64,000 nt of DNA, taken from the NCBI GenBank assembly GCA_963676095.1, contig OY781040.1, forward strand, positions 1,922,001-1,986,000, written 5' to 3'. Origin of the DNA: G963676095 sp963676095 (GTDB taxonomy: Bacteria > Bacteroidota > Bacteroidia > Bacteroidales > Prolixibacteraceae). Every line of letters starts with the position of its first letter. Within the stretch, counting starts at the first letter, position 1. The position numbers and the translations under genes are program-made. Shown in pieces: positions 54,036-62,049 of this stretch. Under the pieces are notes generated by a model. That model was not told the origin of the DNA and made no database searches. It saw only the letters and a program-made list of their open reading frames with translations.

Positions 54036-55096
54036 GTGATTACTAAACTGAACGCGAAGGCACAAGGACGCGAAAAATGGTTTCTGGGTTACTATTGTTC
54101 GTATTGTTGATAAGGTTAAGATTGTTCCGGATTTCAGGCCCAATTATTTCATTCACTAACTCACCAATTCACTAATTCACCAGATCACCATGTCCCTTTG
54201 CCCCAACAGCGAAGCGTCAAACATTCAAACCCTTCAAACGATTCAAACATTTATTGTTACTATTGTTTGAGGCTACGCCGTTTGAGTGTTTGACACTTCG
54301 TTGTTTGAATAGTGAGGCGATGGTTTCTGGGTTACTATTGTTCGTATTGTTGATAAGGTTAAGATTGTTCCGGATTTCAGGCCCAATTATTTCATTCACT
54401 AACTCACAAATTCACTAATTCACCAGATCACCATGTCCCTTTGCCCCAACAGCGAAGCGTCGAACATTCAAACTTTCAAACATCTGTTGCTTTTGCTTCT
54501 ATTGTTCGGGTCCCAATTCTCTCATTCAATCATTCCTTCATTCACCAGTTCACCAGTTCACCAGTTCACAATATCTCTATGCTCTCTTCCCCAACAGCGG
54601 AGCGTCAAACATTCAAACCCTTCAAACTATTCAAACATCTGTTGCTTCTGCTCCCATTGTTCGGGTCCCAATTCTCTCATTCAATCATTCAATCATTCCT
54701 TCATTCACCAGTTCACCAGTTCACAATATCTCTATGCTCTCTTCCCCAACAGCGGAGCGTCAAACATTCAAACCCTTCAAACTTTCAAACACCTGTTGCT
54801 TCAGTGTCTATTGTTCGGGTCCCGAGCCATTGCTTTTCAATTCCATCACTCACCAATTCACCAGTTCTCCAGTTCACTAATTCACAATGCCCTATGCTCT
54901 CTTCCCCAACAGCGAAGCGTCAAACATTCAAACTATTCAAACATTTGTTGTTTCCCAACAATAGAAACAATGATAACTACAAAACCAACCACAAAACAAA
55001 GAGTAATGTCGCAACGATAAAAACATCGTTGTCCCTGCCTCCTCCTGTTTTATTTATAGTAAATTGCGACTTAAAATCCACTGAACTGATAACTTT
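54036..55096. repeat. 1-kb block of dispersed and tandem repeats
   Basis: A 154-bp segment at 54077-54230 is repeated at 54320-54473 with two differences seen. Then a unit of about 155 bp occurs three times (CATCTGTTGC at 54481 and 54636, variant at 54790), each with a CATTCACCAGTTCACC part and an CAACAGCGAAGCGTCAAACA core. The segment 54260-54308 is an inverted copy of 50643-50691. Two overlapping open frames (54433-55020, 54441-55100) are products of the repeat and are rejected. Confidence 0.85.
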
Positions 55097-56476
55097 ATGA
55101 AACGAATCTTGATTGCTTTATTTCTGGCAGGAACTGCTTTAAACACATGGGGACAGATGCCTGCCCGTACCCCGCAAAATGTTGAAAAATACAAACAGAT
55201 CTGCCGTAAACATATTTACCAGGAGATGAGGGGGATGTACCGTGAAGCGGGCGGGGCCCTCAAATATCCGTTTCTGGCCCCCGGGAGCAATCAATATCTC
55301 GATATGCTCTGGGATTGGGATTCCTGGCTCAGCGATGTCGCCCTCCGGCAGATATTGCTGGAAAACGGCACCGATAAGGACAGGCAAGAAGCCCTGAGAT
55401 ACGAACAGGGATGCGTGTTAAACTCCCTCAGTTACGGCGGGATGGACGGATGGATCCCTATCTGGATCGAACGGAATGCGCCCGGCCGGGAAGAAATGCT
55501 CAGCGCGCGCAACCCCTGGAAAAGCAACATGCACAAACCAACCCTGGCACAACACGCAGCTTTCATTGTCAAAAACATGAACGGGGATGCAGAATGGCTG
55601 CGGGACGACTTCTATACCTTGCAGGCCTTTGTAAACAAATACCTCAACTTTCACCGGAACAAGGCGACAGGGTTACTCTACTGGGAAACCGACGAGGCAA
55701 TAGGCGTTGATAACGATCCAAGCACCTTTTACAGGCCTTATGAAAGCTCAGGCTCCATTTTCCTCAACGCTCTCATGTATAAGGAGCTGCTGGCAACAAG
55801 CTACCTGGCAACCTGCCTTCACCTCCCCGATATTTCAGACTTCTATCAGAAAGAAGCCGGCAAATTGCTGGAAAGTATCCGGAAACACTGCTGGGACCCC
55901 CGGGATGGTTTTTACTATAGTGTCGACCTGAACCTGCGCCCTGTCGAAAAGCCCGATATCAAATCGTTGCAACCAGGAAAATTATACCTGCATACCGGAC
56001 AACCCCGGTCCTATGATTGCCTGATCCAACGCATCAGTATATGGAGCGGTTTTATGGCCATGTGGGCCAACATTGCAACGCCCCAACAGGCAAAAATCAT
56101 CGTGGAAAAACAGTTCAGGGATACCACACTGTTTAACGCACCTGCCGGTATCCGCAGCCTTTCGCCCCTTGAAAAGATGTACGATACCAGGGCGAGCGGC
56201 AACCCCTCTTCATGGCTGGGACCGGTCTGGATTAATGTGAATTACCTCGTATTCCGGGGACTTGTTAATTACGGATATGATGACGAAGCCAGGGAGGTTG
56301 CAGAAAAAACAATCCTGCTCCTGGGGCGGGACTTCGAACGCTTCGGGGCTTTACATGAATATTACCTCCCTGATAACGGGGAACCGGTGCTTAATAAGGG
56401 ATTCCAGAACTGGAATTTTCTGGTATTAAATATGGCTGCATGGCTGGACAACAAAAGTGTTATCACGGAATTTTAG
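55097..56476 (+). CDS. Secreted GH63-like (alpha/alpha)6 glycoside hydrolase
   Basis: 459 residues with a signal peptide (MKRILIALFLAGTALNTWGQ). The rest is an (alpha/alpha)6 barrel of the trehalase/GH63/MGH1-like type: DMLWDWDSWLSDVALRQILL at 71-90, EAIGVDNDPSTFYRPYESSG with the likely general-acid Asp, RSYDCLIQRISIWSGFMAMW, WLGPVWINVNYLVFRGLVNY, and LHEYYLPDNGEP with a likely Glu base. The gene stands alone with no SusC/D pair nearby. Probable role: periplasmic trimming of an alpha-glycoside; specificity unknown. Confidence 0.82.
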   Translation: MKRILIALFLAGTALNTWGQMPARTPQNVEKYKQICRKHIYQEMRGMYREAGGALKYPFLAPGSNQYLDMLWDWDSWLSDVALRQILLENGTDKDRQEALRYEQGCVLNSLSYGGMDGWIPIWIERNAPGREEMLSARNPWKSNMHKPTLAQHAAFIVKNMNGDAEWLRDDFYTLQAFVNKYLNFHRNKATGLLYWETDEAIGVDNDPSTFYRPYESSGSIFLNALMYKELLATSYLATCLHLPDISDFYQKEAGKLLESIRKHCWDPRDGFYYSVDLNLRPVEKPDIKSLQPGKLYLHTGQPRSYDCLIQRISIWSGFMAMWANIATPQQAKIIVEKQFRDTTLFNAPAGIRSLSPLEKMYDTRASGNPSSWLGPVWINVNYLVFRGLVNYGYDDEAREVAEKTILLLGRDFERFGALHEYYLPDNGEPVLNKGFQNWNFLVLNMAAWLDNKSVITEF

Positions 56477-56682
56477 TTCAAAAACAAGACCGGCAATTCC
56501 GGAAACTTTTTGTTTATTTACCTGTTGTTTTTGGTTACTATGCCATTACGGAGATATTACAAAAATGACAGAACGGGCAGATAAAAGTGAAGGACGTAAT
56601 CCGCTGTGGCAATTCATCCTTTTGCTGTGAATAAAAAGGATAGAGGTCCGCTTTTAATGCCCCGAATAAAATTACAAAAAAT

Positions 56683-57936
56683 ATGAAGCGGTTTCTGATC
56701 CTGATTATCATCATAGCCATACTTGAGTACTATTCTTTTGTTGCCTTTAAAGTCGCAATCAGCCGTTTAACGGACAAGCTGCAGTTCTTTCTGTTTGCCG
56801 GTTACGGGCTCCTGCTCCTCGGCGAGTTGTTCTGTTTTTATGCCTTGCGCCGGTGGGGCTTTGCTTCGTTTTCCATGCCTGTTTTGAAGTATTTTGTTAC
56901 TGTTGCTTTTAGCTTGCTGATCGGAAAATTGTTCATCGCTGTCATCATGCTGGCAGGGGACGTTTGGCTGGTCATCCGGAAAATATTTCTGTTTATTAAG
57001 GAAATAGCGATTCCTCAACCAGACACTTCTCCTGTCGGGGGAAAACCGTTGAGCCGGTCGCTGTTTCTTTCGCGTACAGCCCTTTTCATTGGCGGGGCCC
57101 TGGCCTCCGGGTTGGTTTACGGGATCAGTAACCGGTACGATTACCGGATCAGGAGGGTGAAGGTACCCCTGAAAAACCTTCCTGACGGATTTAAAGGGCT
57201 CAGGATCGTGCAGTTGTCGGATATTCATTCCGGCAGTTTCGACGACAGGGATGCCGTCCTGAGGGGAATTGAACTCATCAACCGGGAAAAACCGGATATT
57301 GTCCTTTTTACAGGCGACCTCGTGAACAACAAGGCCCCCGAGATTGAACCGTACCTGGATATTTTTAGCCGGATTACCGCCCCGCTGGGGGTTTATTCCG
57401 TACTGGGCAACCACGACTACGGCGACTATGTCCATTGGGAATCGGATGAAGCCAAGCGCCACAACCTGGACCGTCTTAAACAACACCAGTCCTCGATGGG
57501 CTGGCGCATGTTGCTGAACGAACATGTCGTTTTGCAACGCGGGTCTGACAAGATTGCGCTTGTCGGCGTGGAAAACTGGGGGGCCAAGGCGAACTTCGCG
57601 AAATACGGCGACCTGCAAAAAGCCATGCAGGGACTGGAAAGCCAGGATATCCCGGTAAAGATACTGATGAGCCACGACCCTTCCCACTGGGACTCCCAGG
57701 TACGGAAAGACTTTCCGGACATAAACCTGACCTTAAGCGGCCATACGCACGGTATGCAGTTCGGCATCGAGATCCCGGGACTGAAATGGAGCCCGGTCCA
57801 GTACCTCTACAATGAATGGGCCGGCCTGTACCAAAAAGGCGACCAGTTCCTTTACGTGAACCGCGGCTTCGGTTTTCTCGGCTACCAGGGACGCCTCGGC
57901 ATCCTTCCGGAAATCACGGTAATGGAGCTGGGATAA
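56683..57936 (+). CDS. Membrane-anchored metallophosphoesterase
   Basis: 417 residues. Four N-terminal helices (about 3-20, 34-55, 65-95, 125-145) precede a calcineurin-like domain with all metal motifs in order: QLSDIHSGSFDD, VLFTGDLVNNKAPE, SVLGNHDYGDYVHW, ILMSHDPSHWD and LTLSGHTHGMQFGIEIPG. Resembles YkuE/YaeI-type enzymes acting at the membrane, for example on UDP-diacylglucosamine or other phosphodiesters; substrate uncertain. The 22-bp array at 57936 begins at the stop codon. Confidence 0.9.
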   Translation: MKRFLILIIIIAILEYYSFVAFKVAISRLTDKLQFFLFAGYGLLLLGELFCFYALRRWGFASFSMPVLKYFVTVAFSLLIGKLFIAVIMLAGDVWLVIRKIFLFIKEIAIPQPDTSPVGGKPLSRSLFLSRTALFIGGALASGLVYGISNRYDYRIRRVKVPLKNLPDGFKGLRIVQLSDIHSGSFDDRDAVLRGIELINREKPDIVLFTGDLVNNKAPEIEPYLDIFSRITAPLGVYSVLGNHDYGDYVHWESDEAKRHNLDRLKQHQSSMGWRMLLNEHVVLQRGSDKIALVGVENWGAKANFAKYGDLQKAMQGLESQDIPVKILMSHDPSHWDSQVRKDFPDINLTLSGHTHGMQFGIEIPGLKWSPVQYLYNEWAGLYQKGDQFLYVNRGFGFLGYQGRLGILPEITVMELG

Positions 57937-58045
57937 AAAACGGATAACTCATTTCTGTTACACGTATAACCGGATCGTATTATACGCATAACACGATTGG
58001 ATTACACGTATAACTCATTTGTTTTATACGTGTAATGTTGGAAAA
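57936..58045. repeat. 22-bp array A, five units, alternating inverted core
   Basis: Units at 57936, 57958, 57980, 58002 and 58024. Cores are TTACACGTATAA (57958 and 58002), TTATACGCATAA (57980) and TTATACGTGTAA (58024). The cores at 58002 and 58024 are exact reverse complements, so a 12-bp stem with a 10-base loop can form. Confidence 0.88.
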
Positions 58046-58091
58046 TTTATTGTTAAGAAGTATTGCCTGAACGTGCCTATAGTTGAATTGA

Positions 58092-58267
58092 AAGTTCCGG
58101 GTATACTGTTAGCAGAACCCCCGAAGCCTTAATCTGAAGTTTCCAAAGCCTTAATCTCAACTTGCTGAAGCCCGAATATTAAGTTCTGAATGCTCGAATA
58201 TGAATCTCCGGAAGCCCGAATATCAAGTTCCGGATGCACTGTCCGGAACTTGCCGGTGCATTGGACT
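58092..58267. repeat. 22-bp array B, about eight units
   Basis: Units at 58092 (weak), 58114, 58136, 58158, 58180, 58202, 58224 and 58246, each 22 bp. Shared anchors are AAGTT or GAATC near the start and CCCGAATAT or GCCTTAATCT in the second half. Units diverge to about 60-80 per cent identity while keeping the exact spacing. Confidence 0.85.
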
Positions 58268-58429
58268 CCGCTTTAAAATATTGCTTACTTACATTTTCCA
58301 TGTTTAATTTTATTTTCATACACGAATTGGTTTTCCTGCGAAAACGGATCAGATGGAAAAACAGGTGGGGGATTTCTGTCCTCAAGCCGGACAGGCCCTT
58401 CCTTTTCCAGTCGATGAAAAAGAAGCAAA

Positions 58430-58503
58430 AATCTTGTCAAAACGAACCCTCCGCCGGGCGTTTTGACGGCCTGCGCACCGCTCTGTTCCGGGTTTCCCGG
58501 ATT
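58430..58503. repeat. Dispersed hairpin element, copy 2
   Basis: GTCAAAACG (58436-58444) and CGTTTTGAC (58459-58467) form a perfect 9-bp stem around AACCCTCCGCCGGG; CTCTGTTCCGGGTTTCCCGG follows. Copy 1 is at 48271-48330. A 99-codon open frame across here (58234-58533) is a by-product. Confidence 0.75.
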
Positions 58504-58535
58504 AAAAGCCAGCTAAAATCTATGTTTGAATAATC

Positions 58536-58707
58536 TTACCGGAAATATCAATTGATCCAGTAACCTTATAATCACCAAAATTATAACCTGTAAAATCTAA
58601 AATATTAACCTGTAATCCTGAAGATAATAGCTTATAATTTCCGAAATATTAACCTATAATTTTGAAAATATTAAGTTACAATTTTGAAAATATTAAGTTA
58701 TAATCAC
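58536..58707. repeat. 22-bp array C, eight units
   Basis: Units at 58536, 58558, 58580, 58602, 58624, 58646, 58668 and 58690, all exactly 22 bp. Anchors are ATATTAACCT or ATATTAAGTT then ATAATTTTGAAA. The last three units are the most alike. Confidence 0.9.
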
Positions 58708-58728
58708 TAGTCGCCGGAGTTGTAACGC

Positions 58729-58763
58729 TACTCACGGGGTGACTTTGAGTCACCCCGTGAGTA
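58729..58763. other. Perfect 15-bp hairpin after array C
   Basis: TACTCACGGGGTGAC (58729-58743), loop TTTGA, GTCACCCCGTGAGTA (58749-58763). Very stable by inspection; no T-run on either side, so not a standard terminator. It stands alone between array C and the lipoprotein gene. Confidence 0.85.
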
Positions 58764-59049
58764 ACTATACTACATATCCAAAAATCCAGTCGCCATTGCC
58801 GGCACCTGGTAAAACTCATTCCCCGTCAGGCCGTTTCCTGCCGGTTTTTATTCTCTATTGTAATATTCACTCAAAAAGCGCGGAAAAAAAACTTTATAGA
58901 AATAAAGTTCACTTATTAATACTTTATTTTAGACAAAGGTAACCCTGTTTTTACAAAAATTATGAAATTATTTTCAAATGAGTTATGCGCATAACTTCGG
59001 AAAATTTATTATAAAAAGTATATATTGCATACTCCAACAAAAAAAAGAA

Positions 59050-59733
59050 ATGGCTGTAAAAAGACCTTTATTAAAAGCAATTATATTCCCGATCATTTGT
59101 TTAGGATTGCTCTCGTCCTGCTCAACCACGAAACCATTGGACTTTTCGGGGATGAAAAGCTGGTCATATCCTCAGAACCAGTTCGACAAACAGTTCTCCG
59201 TGGGTTATGCCGATCATGTTTTAAAGAAACTTGGCCAGGAAAGGGCAGACAAATGGGCCCGGCGAAGAGGGATCCATGTTTTGAGCATGAAGATCATCAA
59301 CAACACCAACAAGCCGGTACGGGGCGTGCAACTGGCCCTCGAAAACGGGGACGAACCGGTCGAGGTCCTGTCGAACAAGTGGGTGGCCAAAAAAGTCAGG
59401 AAAAAGATGTCCCCGTTCCTGTTTTTCCTAATACCCCTATCCGGGGTGGAAAATACGATCTGGAAATCTGTTTACCAGGTTGACGAGTACCCCACCGCCA
59501 TGGAGACCAATCCGGAGGTCCCCTCGATTTCCGAAAAAGCGATCGGGTCAATCAAGAAAAAACGCCGGAAGAAAAACAAAAAACTGGAAAGCGATCTGGA
59601 AAAATTTCAGTTGGGGATCCAGTACTTTCCGCCGGGAACGCCCGTGTACAGCATTGTAGCCATCCGTTCACGGGGGGACCTGACAAATCTGAAATTAAAA
59701 ATGAACGGGATCAAACTCGAAGTGTTGCCGTGA
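59050..59733 (+). CDS. Lipoprotein of unknown function
   Basis: 227 residues from the ATG at 59050 (MAVKRPLLKAIIFPIICLGL), chosen because it begins the lipoprotein signal with lipobox LLSSC; an in-frame start at 58978 would bury the signal. After the Cys come STTKPLDFSGMKSWSYPQNQ, a region ending in VRKKMSPFLFFLIPLSGVEN with a possible membrane-seeking helix, and a Lys-rich stretch (SIKKKRRKKNKKLESDLEKF), then a C-terminal beta segment. No family recognised. No operon partner. Confidence 0.6.
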   Translation: MAVKRPLLKAIIFPIICLGLLSSCSTTKPLDFSGMKSWSYPQNQFDKQFSVGYADHVLKKLGQERADKWARRRGIHVLSMKIINNTNKPVRGVQLALENGDEPVEVLSNKWVAKKVRKKMSPFLFFLIPLSGVENTIWKSVYQVDEYPTAMETNPEVPSISEKAIGSIKKKRRKKNKKLESDLEKFQLGIQYFPPGTPVYSIVAIRSRGDLTNLKLKMNGIKLEVLP

Positions 59734-59765
59734 AATAAAGGTGTTAAAATTATTTTTAATTGACC

Positions 59766-61262
59766 TCATTCCGTTAATCCGTTTTCCATCAGCTGCTCCA
59801 GCACAGGATCACCACCCTTCATATAATCACGGGCAATACAGGGGACCGGGATATCCGGACAGATGATTCCGTCGATCGCTTTCGAATATTCCCCGATCTC
59901 TGTCGTGGAAATCGTCCAGACAGCATTACCGGTAACCAGGTGCCCGTCGCGAACATCGCCAAACCGGTGGGCATTGTGCAAAAGGGGTTCTCCAACCAGT
60001 TTGGCAATCCCGTTGTACTGAACGGCATCGGCAAAGCTGGCAGCCATCGACCCGGTATTTCTGCCCACGAGTACATAATAATCCAGGCGGCCCATGTATT
60101 TTGTGGTATCCAGGGGAATTTCACGGCAAACCAGCGAGTCGGGCAGCGAAACAACTTTTCCCGACGAATCTCTTGATAACGTGTATTCGCCAAGCGTAGC
60201 CGCTGACACCTTCACCTTTTTCCCTGACTGGTACAACACCGGACGCTTATCCGTCATCAGCGACAACAAACCGGAAAGGGAACCTTCTTCTCCCCCGGAA
60301 TTGTTCCGGACATCCAGAATGATCCGGTGATATCCCTTCTCCTTTACTTCCCGGATAAAAACTTCCAGCCTGTCTGAAAGGTCATGTCCCCGGTCAAAGT
60401 GCCCGATCCGGATATAACCGCAGGCATACCGGTCAAAAACCTGCTCCTGCCACTGTGTTTCTTCTGCCCGCTGTTTGTATATAGTCAGCGGCATCCCGGG
60501 AAGCGTTACATCCAGGGCCTGTCCCTTCCTGTTAATTTCCAAATGATAAACAGGTGCGAAAGCATAGCGAAACTGGGCCTGCAACATGGGGGTATTCATG
60601 TACCTGTCCGGGTAAGCATAACGGAGATATTCGTCCACCCCGGTCCCGTTAATCGCCAGGATCCGGTCTCCTTTATAGAGCTGGCCGGAGAAAGAATCGT
60701 CAACCAGCAACGTATCGTCAATACAGAGCAGGGTAAACGGCAATACCAGGATATCCTTTTCCTGTAACAGGATATTTCCTTTGGGGGTAAAACGGGGTAC
60801 GATCCGGAAGTGCGGGTCCTGCCAGGTGATGGTATCGAACAGTTTCCGCTTTAACATGATAATTTCCGATCCCGGGACTGCAGAATCAGGGAGTTGGGCA
60901 GCTACCGTTTCAAGCAGGGAGTCGAACCGTTCCTGGCCCAGGCTGCCAAACGGGTCGGGATGGTATTCCTCTATTTTATTCCTGTTTTGCACAAGAATAC
61001 CCCGCGTCAGCAACTGCTTATCATTAGCCAGGAGTTTTGAATAGTCCGTGTCGGCCGTGATCCTGACAAAACCGCATCCGCCCAGCAGGAAGCCGGTTGT
61101 TACTGTCAGCAAAAGAGATTTCAGGCTTTTGGAAAACGATGTTGTCAGTGTTGTTTCTATGGTTACTGTTGTTACTATGGTTCTGTTGGCATATGGCAAG
61201 TGGTGGTTTGCGAGATGCGTCCCTGTCCGCCGTAGAAAATGTTCAGGCAAGCAGAATGACAA
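59766..61262 (-). CDS. S41-family peptidase lipoprotein
   Basis: 498 residues as an open frame. Likely a lipoprotein: SLKSLLLTVTTGFLLGGC. A PDZ-like segment (GQLYKGDRILAINGTGVDEY) is followed by the S41 domain: GYIRIGHFDRG, RIILDVRNNSGGEEGSLSGL and VGRNTGSMAASFADAV, where the catalytic Ser is in TGSMA. The 25-40 codons before the signal are derived from a low-complexity repeat (ATAGTAACAACAGTAACC-like), so the true start is uncertain; an inner TTG at MPYANRTIV would fit a shorter N-terminus. Confidence 0.8.
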   Translation of the reverse strand: MSFCLPEHFLRRTGTHLANHHLPYANRTIVTTVTIETTLTTSFSKSLKSLLLTVTTGFLLGGCGFVRITADTDYSKLLANDKQLLTRGILVQNRNKIEEYHPDPFGSLGQERFDSLLETVAAQLPDSAVPGSEIIMLKRKLFDTITWQDPHFRIVPRFTPKGNILLQEKDILVLPFTLLCIDDTLLVDDSFSGQLYKGDRILAINGTGVDEYLRYAYPDRYMNTPMLQAQFRYAFAPVYHLEINRKGQALDVTLPGMPLTIYKQRAEETQWQEQVFDRYACGYIRIGHFDRGHDLSDRLEVFIREVKEKGYHRIILDVRNNSGGEEGSLSGLLSLMTDKRPVLYQSGKKVKVSAATLGEYTLSRDSSGKVVSLPDSLVCREIPLDTTKYMGRLDYYVLVGRNTGSMAASFADAVQYNGIAKLVGEPLLHNAHRFGDVRDGHLVTGNAVWTISTTEIGEYSKAIDGIICPDIPVPCIARDYMKGGDPVLEQLMENGLTE

Positions 61263-61304
61263 AAATTACTGCCTTCCCTCCCCATTTGCTATATAGCATG
61301 TTTT

Positions 61305-61607
61305 TTAAATACTTAATTTTAAATGTCGCCCAAATCCTTCCCGAACAATCCTCATTAGAGTTGACAATCTGATGTCAGAGGCATTATTCTCAATCCTTGA
61401 GATATAAGTTTTGGTGGTCCCGCATTTCTCGGCCAATTGTTCTTGTGTCAATCCGTTCTTCTTTCTGAGTTCCTGAATCATGACACCAAGCTTAAACGCT
61501 TCAAACCCTTCTTCAAATTTTTCCCTCTCAGGTGTACCAATCCCTCCATATTGTTGATCAAGATGATCTTCAAAGGATGTCAAATTATTATTCACTTTCT
61601 TTTTCAT
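61305..61607 (-). CDS. HigA-like XRE-family antitoxin
   Basis: 100 residues. HTH XRE domain (about 38-95): LRKKNGLTQEQLAEKCGTTK, TYISRIENNASDIRLSTLMR. The 37-residue N-terminus is charged. The toxin gene precedes it on the minus strand and the two overlap by 20 bases. It should bind the toxin and repress the operon. The pair is richer in A/T than its neighbours. Confidence 0.85.
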   Translation of the reverse strand: MKKKVNNNLTSFEDHLDQQYGGIGTPEREKFEEGFEAFKLGVMIQELRKKNGLTQEQLAEKCGTTKTYISRIENNASDIRLSTLMRIVREGFGRHLKLSI

Positions 61608-61941
61608 TAAAGTACTGCTTTTTTAATTTCTCTGCTTTCTCAATCTCTTTCTTCGGAGTCTTTAGACTCTTCTTTTGAAATCCATTAATCAGAATTACCA
61701 ATTGCCCTTTATCAAAGAAACTGAAAACCCTGTATATGTTACTTCCGAATTCAACCCGAATCTCGAATAATCCAGTTGAATCCTCAATATGCTTAAAATA
61801 CTTAACAGGAACTTTATCAACGGTTGAAATCAATTTTAGTGTCCAGTTGAATTTCTGTCTTACCTCATAGTCAAGGGAGTTAAAGAAATCCAAATAATAA
61901 TTTTTGTAATAAAAAATGTTCCTGAAATTTTTCTCTTTCAT
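61588..61941 (-). CDS. RelE/HigB-like toxin
   Basis: 117 residues. RelE/ParE-like fold (Gp49/HigB type): NYYLDFFNSLDYEVRQKFNW, KLISTVDKVPVKYFKHIEDS, LFEIRVEFGSNIYRVFSFFD with the core basic Arg residues, and VILINGFQKKSLKTPKKEIE with the C-terminal Lys helix. Expected to be a ribosome-dependent mRNA nuclease. Toxin-first order, as in higBA; its antitoxin gene begins before its stop codon. Confidence 0.85.
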   Translation of the reverse strand: MKEKNFRNIFYYKNYYLDFFNSLDYEVRQKFNWTLKLISTVDKVPVKYFKHIEDSTGLFEIRVEFGSNIYRVFSFFDKGQLVILINGFQKKSLKTPKKEIEKAEKLKKQYFNEKESE

Positions 61942-62049
61942 CTCACAAAGTTAGCTAATCAGGTAACATCTTCCAAAAACCGATCCAATTTTTTCATTGT
62001 GGTAGTACCACCCGGCATTACGTTCAACTATGCAACACGTCCGGTGCTT

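Noticed and set aside
54433..55100. Two overlapping open frames of 195 and 219 codons
   Set aside because: Both read through the same 155-bp tandem repeats in different frames, with repeated Ser/His/Phe words and no domain.
58234..58533. 99-codon open frame
   Set aside because: It crosses array B and the dispersed hairpin element and has no recognised domain.
59025..59483. 152-codon frame overlapping the lipoprotein gene
   Set aside because: No signal peptide or domain; the overlapping frame has a clear lipoprotein signal.
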